Assembly: GCF_000425485.1 (NCBI RefSeq)
Contig: NZ_KE384383.1
Span: forward strand, 248,117-312,116
Source of the DNA: Flavobacterium tegetincola DSM 22377
Lineage (GTDB): Bacteria; Bacteroidota; Bacteroidia; Flavobacteriales; Flavobacteriaceae
Direction: 5' to 3'
DNA length: 64,000 nt
Shown one piece after another: positions 18,956-27,281 of the stretch. The position numbers were made by a program, and so were the translations under genes. Each line of letters begins with the position of its first letter. The stretch's first letter is position 1. The notes under the pieces are model-generated. The model made no database searches. It was not told where the DNA came from and saw only the letters and a program-made list of their open reading frames with translations.

Positions 18956-19384
18956 ATGTACAAAGAATTAAAAAAGTTTAAAACTCAAAATACCTTCACG
19001 TTTACACAAGAAGACAGTTTAGAAACAGTTTGCAACGCTCCAGAATCGGGCAGTGGTGTGTTTATGGTATATGCAGTAGATGGTGAAGAGAAGGAACTAA
19101 TTATGGTAGGTTCTACCGGTACCGTTCAAAACGACGGAACTTTAAAAAACAAAAATGGCGGACTTTACGATAAAATCGTGAATGGACACCAGTTTGCTAA
19201 AACAGGAAGAAAGTATTCTTGGCCAGCTCAAATGAAATTAGAAAACATCGAAAGATTAGAGGTTTCATGGTACGAAACGTTCAACGAAAAAAACAAAGCA
19301 ATTCCAACCGCTGTGGAAGGACAAATGTTGCAAAACTTTATGGATGAAAATGGTAAGTTGCCAAGATGGAATGTAGCGTTCTAG
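18956..19384 (+). CDS. small protein with GIY-YIG-like pattern
   Basis: This is a 142-residue soluble protein. GVFMVYAV (near residue 35) and ELIMVGST (near 48) could be the two beta-strands of a GIY-YIG nuclease core. They are followed by a helix with LYDKIVNGHQF, a strand LEVSWYETF, and the terminal helix EGQMLQNFMDENGKLPRWN, whose Glu and Asn match the metal and structural positions of that fold. The canonical GIY and YIG triplets are degenerate, so nuclease activity is uncertain. It is a single gene with its own terminator. The region upstream of it contains a CTTTGTGTCTTCGTGGC stretch of the short-period repeat type. Confidence 0.6.
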   Translation: MYKELKKFKTQNTFTFTQEDSLETVCNAPESGSGVFMVYAVDGEEKELIMVGSTGTVQNDGTLKNKNGGLYDKIVNGHQFAKTGRKYSWPAQMKLENIERLEVSWYETFNEKNKAIPTAVEGQMLQNFMDENGKLPRWNVAF

Positions 19385-19408
19385 ATTTCATATTGAATAT
19401 ATAAATTA

Positions 19409-19437
19409 AAGTCTTACAGTTTGTGAGGCTTTTTTTG
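19409..19437 (+). terminator. terminator of the GIY-YIG-like gene
   Basis: A 10-bp stem AAGTCTTACA / TGTGAGGCTT (with G-U pairs) and a 3-base loop are followed by seven T residues, 25 bases after the stop. Confidence 0.7.
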
Positions 19438-19461
19438 TGGTTTAGAAATTACAATCAAATT

Positions 19462-19799
19462 AAACATTGCCCGCGTTTTCAATCTTTGTTTTATTATATA
19501 TGACAACATATTTCAATTCACCACGGTTAAAACCGTGGCCCATATTTTAAAAAATATTGCCCGCGGTTTCAACCGCGGTTTTATTATATAAATATATTCC
19601 TCAGTATCCGTCGGCTATAACACGGCCCTTATTCTAATATAATATTTCGGTTTCAACCGCGGGTTTACTATATAATAACTCAATTTCTCTCGGTTTTAAC
19701 ATGGCGCATATTTTGATTAAACATTGATTGCGGTTTCAACAGTGGGTTTATTATATAAACATACCTCATTTACCCTCGGCTTTAACCGAGGGATATTTA
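19462..19799. repeat. four-copy 83-90-bp hairpin repeat
   Basis: Four degenerate tandem units occupy the whole space between two convergent genes. Each unit has a CCGCGGTTTCAACCGCGG-type palindrome (best copy 19561-19578), then TTATTATATA (19491, 19581, 19665 and 19748; spacings 90, 84 and 83). Each then has a second palindrome of the type CCACGGTTAAAACCGTGG (best copy 19521-19538). The last unit ends one base before the PAP2 stop. The layout recalls REP/BIME-like elements. I recall similar 'CGGTTTCAACCG' palindromes in other Flavobacterium genomes. No coding sequence is present. Confidence 0.85.
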
Positions 19800-20567
19800 T
19801 CAAAATACCATCACATATCCAATTCCGGTTTGTTTTCCATTATAAAAAGGAACAATCATCGAAGTCGTTTTATCCTCTTTAGTAAAGAGGTGTTTCTTTA
19901 AATACGGATACATCCAATAAACTGCTTTAGTGCTCAAAATCCCAATTCCAGCACCCATTGCTACATCAGAGAGCCAGTGCCTACCGTTATAGATTCGGAA
20001 AAGACCAGTTCCCGCGGCAACGGCAAAACCCGATATACCGTACCAAATATTTACATCTTTATATTCTTGCCACATAAATTCTGCTCCTGCAAAAGCTGTT
20101 GCCGTATGACCAGAAGGAAAGGAATTGTTAGAACTTCCATCTGGACGCTTAATTTTTGTCCAACTTTTAATACCTAAAGTTGTAGCAGACATAATAAGAT
20201 ACGAAGTTCCTAAAATTAGGGAACGGTCTTTTAAATTGTTTTTACCTTCTATACCAATATTGTTAAGTAAATAAACCGAAGCCGCTGGGGCATATTGCGA
20301 GAAATCGTCTATCGTGATTCTCTCATCAATACTTTCTTTCAGTTCGTCGCGAAGTTCTACATTAATTAATTTTAGATAATCACTCTCAATAGCCACTACG
20401 CCATAGGTCATTAAAACTGCAGGAATAATTAGTTGCTTGGTAGAAAACTTCAATTGTACTGTATCAACTGCTTGTTTGGCAATAAAAACTGAATCGATTT
20501 TAGTTTGCGAAAATGTATTTAATGTAAGTAATAGTGCTACTGAAAACCAATTAAGACGAAACATCAT
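19800..20567 (-). CDS. PAP2-superfamily phosphatase
   Basis: This 255-residue membrane-associated acid phosphatase has a signal peptide (residues 1-20, ending near TFSQ). All three PAP2 motifs are visible: KSWTKIKRP (motif 1), FPSGHTATAF (motif 2) and RIYNGRHWLSDVAMG (motif 3, with the nucleophilic His). Family members remove phosphate from lipids such as phosphatidate, undecaprenyl diphosphate or lipid A. No neighbour tells which applies here. The 3' end abuts the hairpin repeat directly. It is a single gene on the minus strand. Confidence 0.88.
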   Translation of the reverse strand: MMFRLNWFSVALLLTLNTFSQTKIDSVFIAKQAVDTVQLKFSTKQLIIPAVLMTYGVVAIESDYLKLINVELRDELKESIDERITIDDFSQYAPAASVYLLNNIGIEGKNNLKDRSLILGTSYLIMSATTLGIKSWTKIKRPDGSSNNSFPSGHTATAFAGAEFMWQEYKDVNIWYGISGFAVAAGTGLFRIYNGRHWLSDVAMGAGIGILSTKAVYWMYPYLKKHLFTKEDKTTSMIVPFYNGKQTGIGYVMVF

Positions 20568-20691
20568 AGTAAGTATTTGAAATTAATCTGCAACAAATTA
20601 ACGTAGAATAAATCTTCAGATTACAGCGATGAAGTCATCTTAAGGGAAACTTAATTTCAAAAGCTTGAAATTAGCTTGGTGAAATAGATTC

Positions 20692-20728
20692 AAAAAAAAA
20701 GGCTTAAACTGAATGAACAGCTTAAACC
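20692..20728 (-). terminator. terminator of the CotH gene and its cluster
   Basis: In the minus-strand transcript, 11 bases at 20718-20728 pair with 20701-20711 through Watson-Crick and two G-U pairs, and a run of nine U residues follows. The plus-strand version has mismatches, so it is directional. It closes the long cluster that ends with CotH. Confidence 0.75.
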
Positions 20729-20755
20729 TTTTGAACAAAAAAAAAACCAACTTAC

Positions 20756-23029
20756 TTATCTTTTTACCACCTTAATAACCGATTGCTTGTTGACTTGAAC
20801 CAAGTAAATCCCGTTGGCATAATTACTTAAATCGACTGCTACTTTGTTCTCATTTGCATAAGCACTGCTGAATAATGTTTGCCCTTGCATATTGATGACC
20901 GAAATGCTTTCGATAGCGAATGCGTCATTGGAGATATTCAAGATATTCGATGTTGGGTTTGGATACAATTTCAAACTTGATTTAAAGCTTTCAAATTGAC
21001 CTACACTCAAATTACCTTCATTATTTGCATTAAAAGTTGGTGCTTGAATTACAAAACTTCCAGTTCCATTAGGAATTCTTGCATAACCCATATCTGTAGT
21101 TTGTGCACCAAAAATGATGTTTTCTATAATGGTTCCGTCAGGGTATGACAAGATACAGTTTTCGCCACCAGCAGAAAATTTAAAATCTGCATGTAAACCA
21201 GTTTCTGTAAGATCTTGGTCTGCCCAAACTATTAAGTAGGAGTGAGGAGCAATTGTAGTTCCAGTAGGAAATTGCCATTTCAATAGATTTGTTTGTGAAT
21301 CTGAAGCATATAAATTATCTAAACTTAATGTAGTGTCGGTGTTATTGTACAATTCAAACCAGTCTTCGTAATCGCCATTGTCATCCATAACTGTTACGCT
21401 ATTGGAAGCCATAATTTCATTGACTACCAATTGACCTGCTGTAATGGTTGGGTAAGTGGCATTGATCGTATAAAATTCATGTTCGGCTCTTTCTGGAGAA
21501 AACTTACCTACGTTCGCATTTTCTGCGTAGATATAGTATTGAATGGCTACATCAGCAACGGTTATTGTTGCACCATATACATTATCATTAGCGGTTCCAT
21601 CATTGTGAGCTCCATCGTCAAACATTTGTACTTTACTAAAAACGGCATTTTTATTTGAGCGATACCCTAAATAAACAGAAGATGTAGTTGTATTTGTAAC
21701 CGCAGCTGTTACAGAAACGGTGCCGCCTACTGAAGGACTTGTTGAAGAAGGTGTAACATTTGATATACTCGGCTGTGTATTGGTAAAGTCGGATAAAGCA
21801 CTTAAGTAGGTGTTCCTTGCAGACATCAAACCGCTCAAACCGGGTTCTGTATTATTTCCTACAGAGACATCCGAAGTTAAATTAGTGGCAATATTTGATT
21901 GATAGCTAAATTTATTTACGTCTAAAGAAACAGCGGCACTAATTAAAGTTTGTAATGCTTGAGCATCAGTTAAATAACTTCCATTGGAAACGGCTTCTGC
22001 CAAAATAGTTTTGTAATGTGCCAAATATCTTTTCTTATAAGTAGGAACAGCTAATAATTTTTGAACTAAAGGCCATGTGGATTCTGTTGCGTGTAAAGTA
22101 GGAGATAAGGTTTTTTTGGTAGCTGTTGACAAATTTCCTCCAGCAGAACCCGTATTTCCAAAAGTACCAAAACACATGTTCAAATCCCAAATAATGGAGT
22201 TGAACTGTCCGTTATCTGCTTTATACAAATAATAATTTTGTTTGAACTGTCCAATGTAGCTGTCTAAATTTACAAATACATTATCAAAAGCCAACATCCA
22301 TAAAGCGCGATCTACATCTAGAACAGCTTCGATATTTGCAGTATTTGCTGAGGTTGTTGTGGACAAAGTACTCGTTAAAGCAATTAAATCATCCCAACCT
22401 GTATCTGATTTGATATCATATGCCGCTGCATAACTAGCACTATTGGTTCCTAGATATTGCAAAGTAGGCAAGCTCGTGGATTGAGGTCCTGCACCGGCTG
22501 GCGGACTACAATCAAAAAAGGCATTGGTTTTAGAACCAAAACGATTGTCAACAAACTTCTTAGAAATCGATTCTACATTGGTGTATAAACCAATATAAGT
22601 TCCATTTACAAATACCTTTGCATAGTTGGCCAAAGGAGTATCCATGTAGTTTCCTAAAATCTTATAGGCTAAAGCTTCTCTCACAAACGAAGGGTCGAAG
22701 ATGACATTGTTTAACTTAATATCCGTGTAGCCTTGGTAGTTTTGGTCCTCATAAGTATCCAATTCTATGTGCCAAGGGTTCTTCACTTGACTGGCACTGT
22801 AAGAACTATTTCCTTTATATTTTGCACCAACATTGTTGAAAATAGTTCCATTAATAGCAACGGATTGTGCAGAAATATATCCGTCTGAAGCTTCAGCAGC
22901 ATCCAATAAAGCGTCCCAATTGCTTTCCGCAAAAGTGATTTCGATAGTTTGTATTGTATTTAAATCGTAAAAATTTTGTGCAAATGTTCCGTAAGTACAG
23001 AATAACAGCAGTAGGGTAATTTTTTTCAT
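20756..23029 (-). CDS. CotH-kinase-like secreted protein with LTD and T9SS sorting domains
   Basis: This 757-residue protein has a signal peptide ending in YGTFA|Q. Residues ~25-350 are a CotH domain, the spore-coat kinase-like fold, with YAKVFVNGTYIGLYTNVE and SIIWDLNMCFG. An Ig-like stretch near 420-530 and a lamin-tail domain (NEIMASNS... EDWFELYNNT, about 555-660) follow. The last ~75 residues are a type A sorting domain (LYPNPTSNILNI... GIYLVQV), so it is exported through the type IX system and attached or released at the surface. It is the last gene of the ECF-headed cluster, 57 bases after the SCO gene. The substrate of the kinase-like domain is unknown. Confidence 0.88.
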   Translation of the reverse strand: MKKITLLLLFCTYGTFAQNFYDLNTIQTIEITFAESNWDALLDAAEASDGYISAQSVAINGTIFNNVGAKYKGNSSYSASQVKNPWHIELDTYEDQNYQGYTDIKLNNVIFDPSFVREALAYKILGNYMDTPLANYAKVFVNGTYIGLYTNVESISKKFVDNRFGSKTNAFFDCSPPAGAGPQSTSLPTLQYLGTNSASYAAAYDIKSDTGWDDLIALTSTLSTTTSANTANIEAVLDVDRALWMLAFDNVFVNLDSYIGQFKQNYYLYKADNGQFNSIIWDLNMCFGTFGNTGSAGGNLSTATKKTLSPTLHATESTWPLVQKLLAVPTYKKRYLAHYKTILAEAVSNGSYLTDAQALQTLISAAVSLDVNKFSYQSNIATNLTSDVSVGNNTEPGLSGLMSARNTYLSALSDFTNTQPSISNVTPSSTSPSVGGTVSVTAAVTNTTTSSVYLGYRSNKNAVFSKVQMFDDGAHNDGTANDNVYGATITVADVAIQYYIYAENANVGKFSPERAEHEFYTINATYPTITAGQLVVNEIMASNSVTVMDDNGDYEDWFELYNNTDTTLSLDNLYASDSQTNLLKWQFPTGTTIAPHSYLIVWADQDLTETGLHADFKFSAGGENCILSYPDGTIIENIIFGAQTTDMGYARIPNGTGSFVIQAPTFNANNEGNLSVGQFESFKSSLKLYPNPTSNILNISNDAFAIESISVINMQGQTLFSSAYANENKVAVDLSNYANGIYLVQVNKQSVIKVVKR

Positions 23030-23086
23030 GTTTTTGTTTCTTATTCATAGTTTAGACGAAGGTTTTGTTTTTTTCTTGCGCGAAAT

Positions 23087-23743
23087 TTATTCTTTTTTCA
23101 AAGTTTTAATATCAGCTATTAATTGCTGCATCGCCGTCTTATTCAAACCATTATAAATTCCTCTAATGTGTCTGTTTTTATCCACTAGGATAAAGTTTTC
23201 AGTATGCAGAAATTCATCATCGCTTTTATTGAAGCCTAAATCTTCTTCAACAAAGTAGGACTTTCTTCCCAAGTTGTATATTTCGCTTCTGTCACCTGTA
23301 ACAAGATGCCATTGACTGGAATTAATACCTCTTTCTGTTGCATATTTTTTTAGTACAGAAGCAGAATCAATATCTGGAGTTACAGAATGTGATAAAAGTT
23401 TTATTTCGTTATCATTTTGAAACGCTTCTTGCAAAACATGCATGCTCTTTGTCATTTTTAAACAAATTCCAGGACAAGTGGTAAAGAAGAAATCGGTTAC
23501 ATAAATTTTATTAGTAAACGTTTCATTGGTAATGGTGTCACCTTCTTGATCTACTAATTTGAAGGAAGGAATGGTATGAAAGTTTTTCAAGGAATCGCTA
23601 TTAGCTGAAAACCATTTGGGGGTAAAGGTGGCTTCACTGTAATAGGGTAAGGCTTCCACACGACTTTCGACGACTTCTTTTTTGTTGTCTTTGCATGCTA
23701 TAAAAAGCACTGACGCAAGGATTATTAATAAACTATTTTTCAT
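23087..23743 (-). CDS. SCO/Sco1-family copper chaperone or thiol reductase lipoprotein
   Basis: I take the ATG at 23743 (218 residues), because it gives a clean lipoprotein signal with lipobox LFIAC (Cys17); upstream in-frame codons add a polar stretch. The thioredoxin fold has the Sco copper site: Cys90-Pro-Gly-Ile-Cys94 and His180 in EFLHTENFI. Sco proteins deliver copper to cytochrome oxidase Cu-A or act as thiol switches. No oxidase genes are nearby. The company of MbnP, MbnH and a metal-sensing sigma system suggests a different copper target. The start overlaps the MORN-repeat gene by 11 bases. Confidence 0.88.
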   Translation of the reverse strand: MKNSLLIILASVLFIACKDNKKEVVESRVEALPYYSEATFTPKWFSANSDSLKNFHTIPSFKLVDQEGDTITNETFTNKIYVTDFFFTTCPGICLKMTKSMHVLQEAFQNDNEIKLLSHSVTPDIDSASVLKKYATERGINSSQWHLVTGDRSEIYNLGRKSYFVEEDLGFNKSDDEFLHTENFILVDKNRHIRGIYNGLNKTAMQQLIADIKTLKKE

Positions 23744-24368
23744 ACTGTACAATTTCATCATCCAATTCATAACACAAGTTGGCTCTTTTTAAACCGAAAA
23801 TACGTCCGTTTTTGGCTTCATAATTATTATAAATCTTACCGTTTTCGCGATAGGCTTTCTGCAAACCTTCTTCTTTTCCATTAACAAGCGTAATTTCTTT
23901 AAAAATAGCTCCCGATTTATACCATTGCTTTTGAATACCATCTGAAATGCCGTTTTTAAAATACGATTCAGAACGTTTAATACCGCTTCTCCACCATGTA
24001 GCAGAAACACCGTTTAATAAACCATTTGAATAATTGGCTTCATAGCTGATTTTTCCATCGTTATACCATTTTTTAAAAGTGCCATTTCGAAGACCTTCTA
24101 TGTATTGAATCGATTCGGCTTTTTTATTATTGGGATAATAAGTGGTAGAAAACCCAGTAAAGAGCTCGTTTTTATAATAAACAAGCCCTTTATTTGGGTT
24201 CACAACCAAATCAACTTTACGCACTTCGATATTCGGATCTTGAATACCGGAGTTGCAGGAACAGCTAAAAATAATTAGAACTATAACACAACTTTTATTG
24301 AATAGAACTTGCCGTACCTTGATAGTTTCCTGGAAATAAGATGTAATATTGATTAAGATATAGTTCAT
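23733..24368 (-). CDS. MORN/YwqK-repeat lipoprotein, uncertain start
   Basis: The frame is open further upstream, but the first ATG giving a plausible export signal is 24368 (211 residues), which lies 74 bases inside the preceding YHYH gene. Its signal would have an unusually long polar n-region (~27 residues) before VIVLIIFSCSC, a lipobox. After that come five or six MORN-like repeats of the YwqK type (NGTFKKWYNDGKISYEANY, NGISDGIQKQWYKSG). This fold is often labelled 'toxin-antitoxin YwqK antitoxin', but in Bacteroidota it is usually a repeat scaffold. No normal start codon lies close to the lipobox, so the real start, or an old deletion joining two genes, remains open. Confidence 0.7.
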   Translation of the reverse strand: MNYILINITSYFQETIKVRQVLFNKSCVIVLIIFSCSCNSGIQDPNIEVRKVDLVVNPNKGLVYYKNELFTGFSTTYYPNNKKAESIQYIEGLRNGTFKKWYNDGKISYEANYSNGLLNGVSATWWRSGIKRSESYFKNGISDGIQKQWYKSGAIFKEITLVNGKEEGLQKAYRENGKIYNNYEAKNGRIFGLKRANLCYELDDEIVQYEK

Positions 24369-25140
24369 TTTGTATGTGATAATGGTATTCTGCAGTCGTA
24401 GTATGTTGCGTTGTAGAAGTGTGTCCGCCTGAAGCATCTAAATCTGTTGGGTATGTTCCTGTTGAGTTGCATTTTCTACCATAAAGGAAAAAACCATCTG
24501 CTATAATACCAATTAATTTGTTGTCATTGTTGGACCAACTTTTTGGTTCTAAATGGTAGTGGTAACTTTGAGGACCTGTGTGAGCTCCATCATTGTCCAA
24601 TGAACCCACTGCGTTATTTAAAGGAATGTTTGGCCCTTCCTCATCGTTATAAATTACAGCACCACTTATCGCAATTCCGATTGCACCTAATCCTGTGGCT
24701 GAAGAATTCGTAGCTTTCGTTGGATTAGCCTTAACAATTAAACTATACGACCCATTGAAATCATCGATGTTTCCCGGTGCCATTTGCGAATAATCGTCAT
24801 TTAATGGCGCAACAAATAAAGGATGATTTACTGCAGCTGCAGGAGTGGTTAATGAATTCCCCATCGGGTCTACAGCACTTCTAGCAGTAGTATTGGACCA
24901 ATAGGGAGAAGTATGGTTTGGCATTCCGTTGGTTTCAATAACTACGTTTGTGCCATTCAACATTACGGAAACATTATCTGTGTCAAATTCTGCAAATGCT
25001 TTGTGCAATTCAGTAGTTTCGTCGATAATCCCACTATCCGTTTTGCTATCGTCGTTGTTGCTACAGGCTAATGTCAAGATTGAAAATAAAGCGATTCCAC
25101 AAATTGCGCTGTAAAACTTGGTGTTTTTTATAAAATTCAT
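24295..25140 (-). CDS. YHYH-domain lipoprotein
   Basis: This 281-residue protein has lipobox LTLAC (Cys26). The two namesake His motifs are seen: YHYH at 193-196 (QSYHYHLEP) and again at 252-255 (EYHYHIQNE). A GIIADGFFLYG strand typical of the YHYH domain lies between them. The clustered His residues suggest metal binding, but the domain's chemistry is not established to my knowledge. It sits 28 bases after the EF-hand gene in the same unit. Its last 74 bases are overlapped by the best start of the MORN gene. Confidence 0.85.
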   Translation of the reverse strand: MNFIKNTKFYSAICGIALFSILTLACSNNDDSKTDSGIIDETTELHKAFAEFDTDNVSVMLNGTNVVIETNGMPNHTSPYWSNTTARSAVDPMGNSLTTPAAAVNHPLFVAPLNDDYSQMAPGNIDDFNGSYSLIVKANPTKATNSSATGLGAIGIAISGAVIYNDEEGPNIPLNNAVGSLDNDGAHTGPQSYHYHLEPKSWSNNDNKLIGIIADGFFLYGRKCNSTGTYPTDLDASGGHTSTTQHTTTAEYHYHIQNELYLNQYYILFPGNYQGTASSIQ

Positions 25141-25168
25141 AATGTATTTGATTTAATATTAATTAGTA

Positions 25169-25492
25169 CTATCTTCTTGGTTGGCCACCTTGACCACCAC
25201 CTGGAGGACCTTGTCTTTCTGGCTTTGGTGCATTTGCCAATTCTTCTTTGGAAATGAAACCGTCCTTATTAGTGTCAATTTTAGTAAAATCATTTTTTAA
25301 AGGACCTTGAGCTTCGTCTTTCGAGATTTTACCGTCTTTGTTGGTGTCGAGTTTTGAAAGTACTTCTTCAACGTTAGGTTGTCCTTTCCCGTTTTGACCT
25401 GGTCGTTCATCAGATTCAGTAATCGGTTCGTCTGTAGATTTGCATGAAATGGCTATTGCAGCCAAAAGCAGAATTAAATTTATTTTTTTCAT
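25169..25492 (-). CDS. EF-hand calcium-binding lipoprotein
   Basis: This 107-residue lipoprotein has lipobox AIAISC (Cys17) and two canonical EF-hand loops of 12 residues: D49TNKDGKISKDE60 and D73TNKDGFISKEE84. All oxygen-ligand positions are filled. The C-terminus is a Gly/Pro/Gln tail. A pair of EF-hands normally binds two calcium ions and may act as a structural or sensing module outside the inner membrane. It sits between the di-heme peroxidase (68 bases away) and the YHYH gene. Confidence 0.88.
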   Translation of the reverse strand: MKKINLILLLAAIAISCKSTDEPITESDERPGQNGKGQPNVEEVLSKLDTNKDGKISKDEAQGPLKNDFTKIDTNKDGFISKEELANAPKPERQGPPGGGQGGQPRR

Positions 25493-25560
25493 AGTATAAA
25501 TGGGTTTACACTTATTTAGACGAAGCTTTAATTTAATTCTTGCGGTATTTGATAAAAATT

Positions 25561-26580
25561 TTATCTCGGGAAGGAAAAACGAGGATTAAATAAGAACTCT
25601 TTGTCGGTTAAAGTCTTTAAGAAAGCCAAGAGTTCGGTTCGTTCATCATCAGAAAGAAGCATAGGTTGCTGTAGTTTTGGAGATAAAGTAGCACTTTTTT
25701 CGATTCCAGAATTGTAATGTTTAATGACTTCATTTAATGTTTCAAAACGTCCGTCGTGCATATAAGGAAAGGTAAATTGAACATTTCGTAAGGTAGGAAC
25801 TTTAAATTTTTGTCGGTCTGTTTCTTTTTGTGTAATACGCATTCTTCCTACATCATTTAATGTCGTATCTATTGACAATCCATTGTTTTCAAAACCATCA
25901 TTGGTAAACAAAGGTTCTTGATGGCAAGAAGCACAATTTCGTTTGAAAACAGCATATCCTTTCTGTTCCATATCCGTAAATTGTTCCTCTTTTCGTAAAA
26001 CTTTATCGTATTTTGAATTGGAAGTTGTAAGCATCACAACGAATTGCGAAATTGCTTTTAAAGTAAGTTGTCCTGTGATTTTTTTTGTTCCAAAAGCATC
26101 TTGAAATAAGTGCTGGTATTTTTCCGATCGTTGCAATTTTGAGACTACATTTTCGAGCGTTTCGTCCATTTCCACTTCGCTTGTAATCGGATGAATGGCT
26201 TGTACGTCCAGATGATTCACGCCACCGTCCCACATAAAAGTTTTAGACCAAGCAAGATTCATTAAAGTCATTGAATTTCTGGTACCAATTCGTCCTTCAA
26301 TTCCATGGCTCAAATCGTGGTCTACATGTGTAAAACCAGTTTGTTGTAAATGACAACTTGCACAAGAAATCGTGTTGTCACGAGATAAAATCGGGTCGTA
26401 AAATAAGTTGCGTCCCAATTGAAAACCTTCTTCGGTTAATGGATTGTTTTTGAAATCATAAACCGGCTTTGGAAAACCTTTAGGAATTTCAAAATAAAGA
26501 GGAGTGAAGTAGATTTGTTTAAATGAAAAGCCTCCAAAAACCAATAAGCTAAGAGTCAGTATAAAAAGTAATTTCTTCAT
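25561..26580 (-). CDS. di-heme MbnH-like / cytochrome c peroxidase-family enzyme
   Basis: This 339-residue protein has an N-terminal membrane anchor or signal (residues 3-20). It has two c-type heme sites, C73ASCH77 and C216ASCH220. The segment around GIEGRIGTRNSMTLMNLAW is typical of the MauG/CcpA family. MauG-type enzymes store two oxidising equivalents on two hemes and oxidise Trp or Tyr on partner proteins. The gene overlaps mbnP by 4 bases, the arrangement of MbnP-MbnH pairs, in which MbnH converts a Trp of MbnP to kynurenine to complete a copper site. I therefore favour MbnH over a peroxide scavenger, but peroxidase activity cannot be excluded. Confidence 0.88.
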   Translation of the reverse strand: MKKLLFILTLSLLVFGGFSFKQIYFTPLYFEIPKGFPKPVYDFKNNPLTEEGFQLGRNLFYDPILSRDNTISCASCHLQQTGFTHVDHDLSHGIEGRIGTRNSMTLMNLAWSKTFMWDGGVNHLDVQAIHPITSEVEMDETLENVVSKLQRSEKYQHLFQDAFGTKKITGQLTLKAISQFVVMLTTSNSKYDKVLRKEEQFTDMEQKGYAVFKRNCASCHQEPLFTNDGFENNGLSIDTTLNDVGRMRITQKETDRQKFKVPTLRNVQFTFPYMHDGRFETLNEVIKHYNSGIEKSATLSPKLQQPMLLSDDERTELLAFLKTLTDKEFLFNPRFSFPR

Positions 26581-27281
26581 TGAACAGAAAACATGTTTTT
26601 GGCTATATCAGCTATTTTCATCGCTTCTTTTCCGGGAATCATAATGGCATTGGTTTCAGATAAACGAATTTCGCTAAATAATTTTGCTAGGTCAACTTGA
26701 ATCGTAATTTCATTATTTTTAATGCTTTTTTCGTTGAAAATAATACTCATTTCTCTCATGGCATAATAGGGTTCTGAATAGCCTCCTACATGGAATTGGA
26801 ATTTATTTTTCCGGGTCAAACAGCTGGAACTTTTACCTTCAATTTTAAAATTGATAAAACCACTTTGCCAAGCCCAATACATGCCGTTTGTAGCATCTAA
26901 GGCACCTTCCATAGCGCCAGAAACACTAGCTAAACTATCAACACCTATATTGAATTTCAATCCCGTAATTTTTTTTTTAGATGTGTTGTTTATGGAAAAC
27001 TGTTGACTTTTAGGTTTTTCAATATCAATTAAATGATAGGGATTTTCTTTTTCGTCCATCAAGTCGTTCTTATAAATCAACTGCGGTTTTGACAAATACA
27101 TTTTTATTTTGTCAAATGTTAACGTGTCATTTTGCTTGGAAATATAAGTGGAGTTCAATTTTAAATTAGCTCCGTCAAATTGAAATTGAACATGAACTAA
27201 AAGGCTATCACTTTTGGTTTGAGAGAAAACACTCAAACTAGTCCATAATAATCCAAATAGAAGTAAAGTTTTAAGGTGCAC
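26577..27281 (-). CDS. MbnP-family copper-binding protein
   Basis: This 234-residue periplasmic protein has a cleavable signal (residues 1-20, LSVFSQ). The beta-sandwich has the MbnP hallmarks: FQFDG near residue 35, LIDIEKP near 84-90, and NGMYWAWQSGFINFKIEG (residues 132-149) with Trp136 and Trp138, followed by FQFHVGGYSEPYYA (His164). In characterised MbnP a Trp of the 'W.W.SGY' motif is oxidised to kynurenine by the partner di-heme enzyme and helps to bind copper. The partner gene follows with a 4-base overlap, and the Spy-like sensor gene precedes with an 11-base overlap, so the three are translationally linked. Confidence 0.88.
   Translation of the reverse strand: MHLKTLLLFGLLWTSLSVFSQTKSDSLLVHVQFQFDGANLKLNSTYISKQNDTLTFDKIKMYLSKPQLIYKNDLMDEKENPYHLIDIEKPKSQQFSINNTSKKKITGLKFNIGVDSLASVSGAMEGALDATNGMYWAWQSGFINFKIEGKSSSCLTRKNKFQFHVGGYSEPYYAMREMSIIFNEKSIKNNEITIQVDLAKLFSEIRLSETNAIMIPGKEAMKIADIAKNMFSVQ

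Noticed and set aside
19462..19799. CRISPR array
   Set aside because: Units are tandem and palindromic throughout with no unique spacers, period is 83-90 bases, and no cas genes are in the window.
23733..24368. Calling the MORN-repeat gene a toxin-antitoxin component
   Set aside because: The YwqK label is inherited from one Bacillus locus; here no toxin gene is adjacent and the protein is a predicted lipoprotein.
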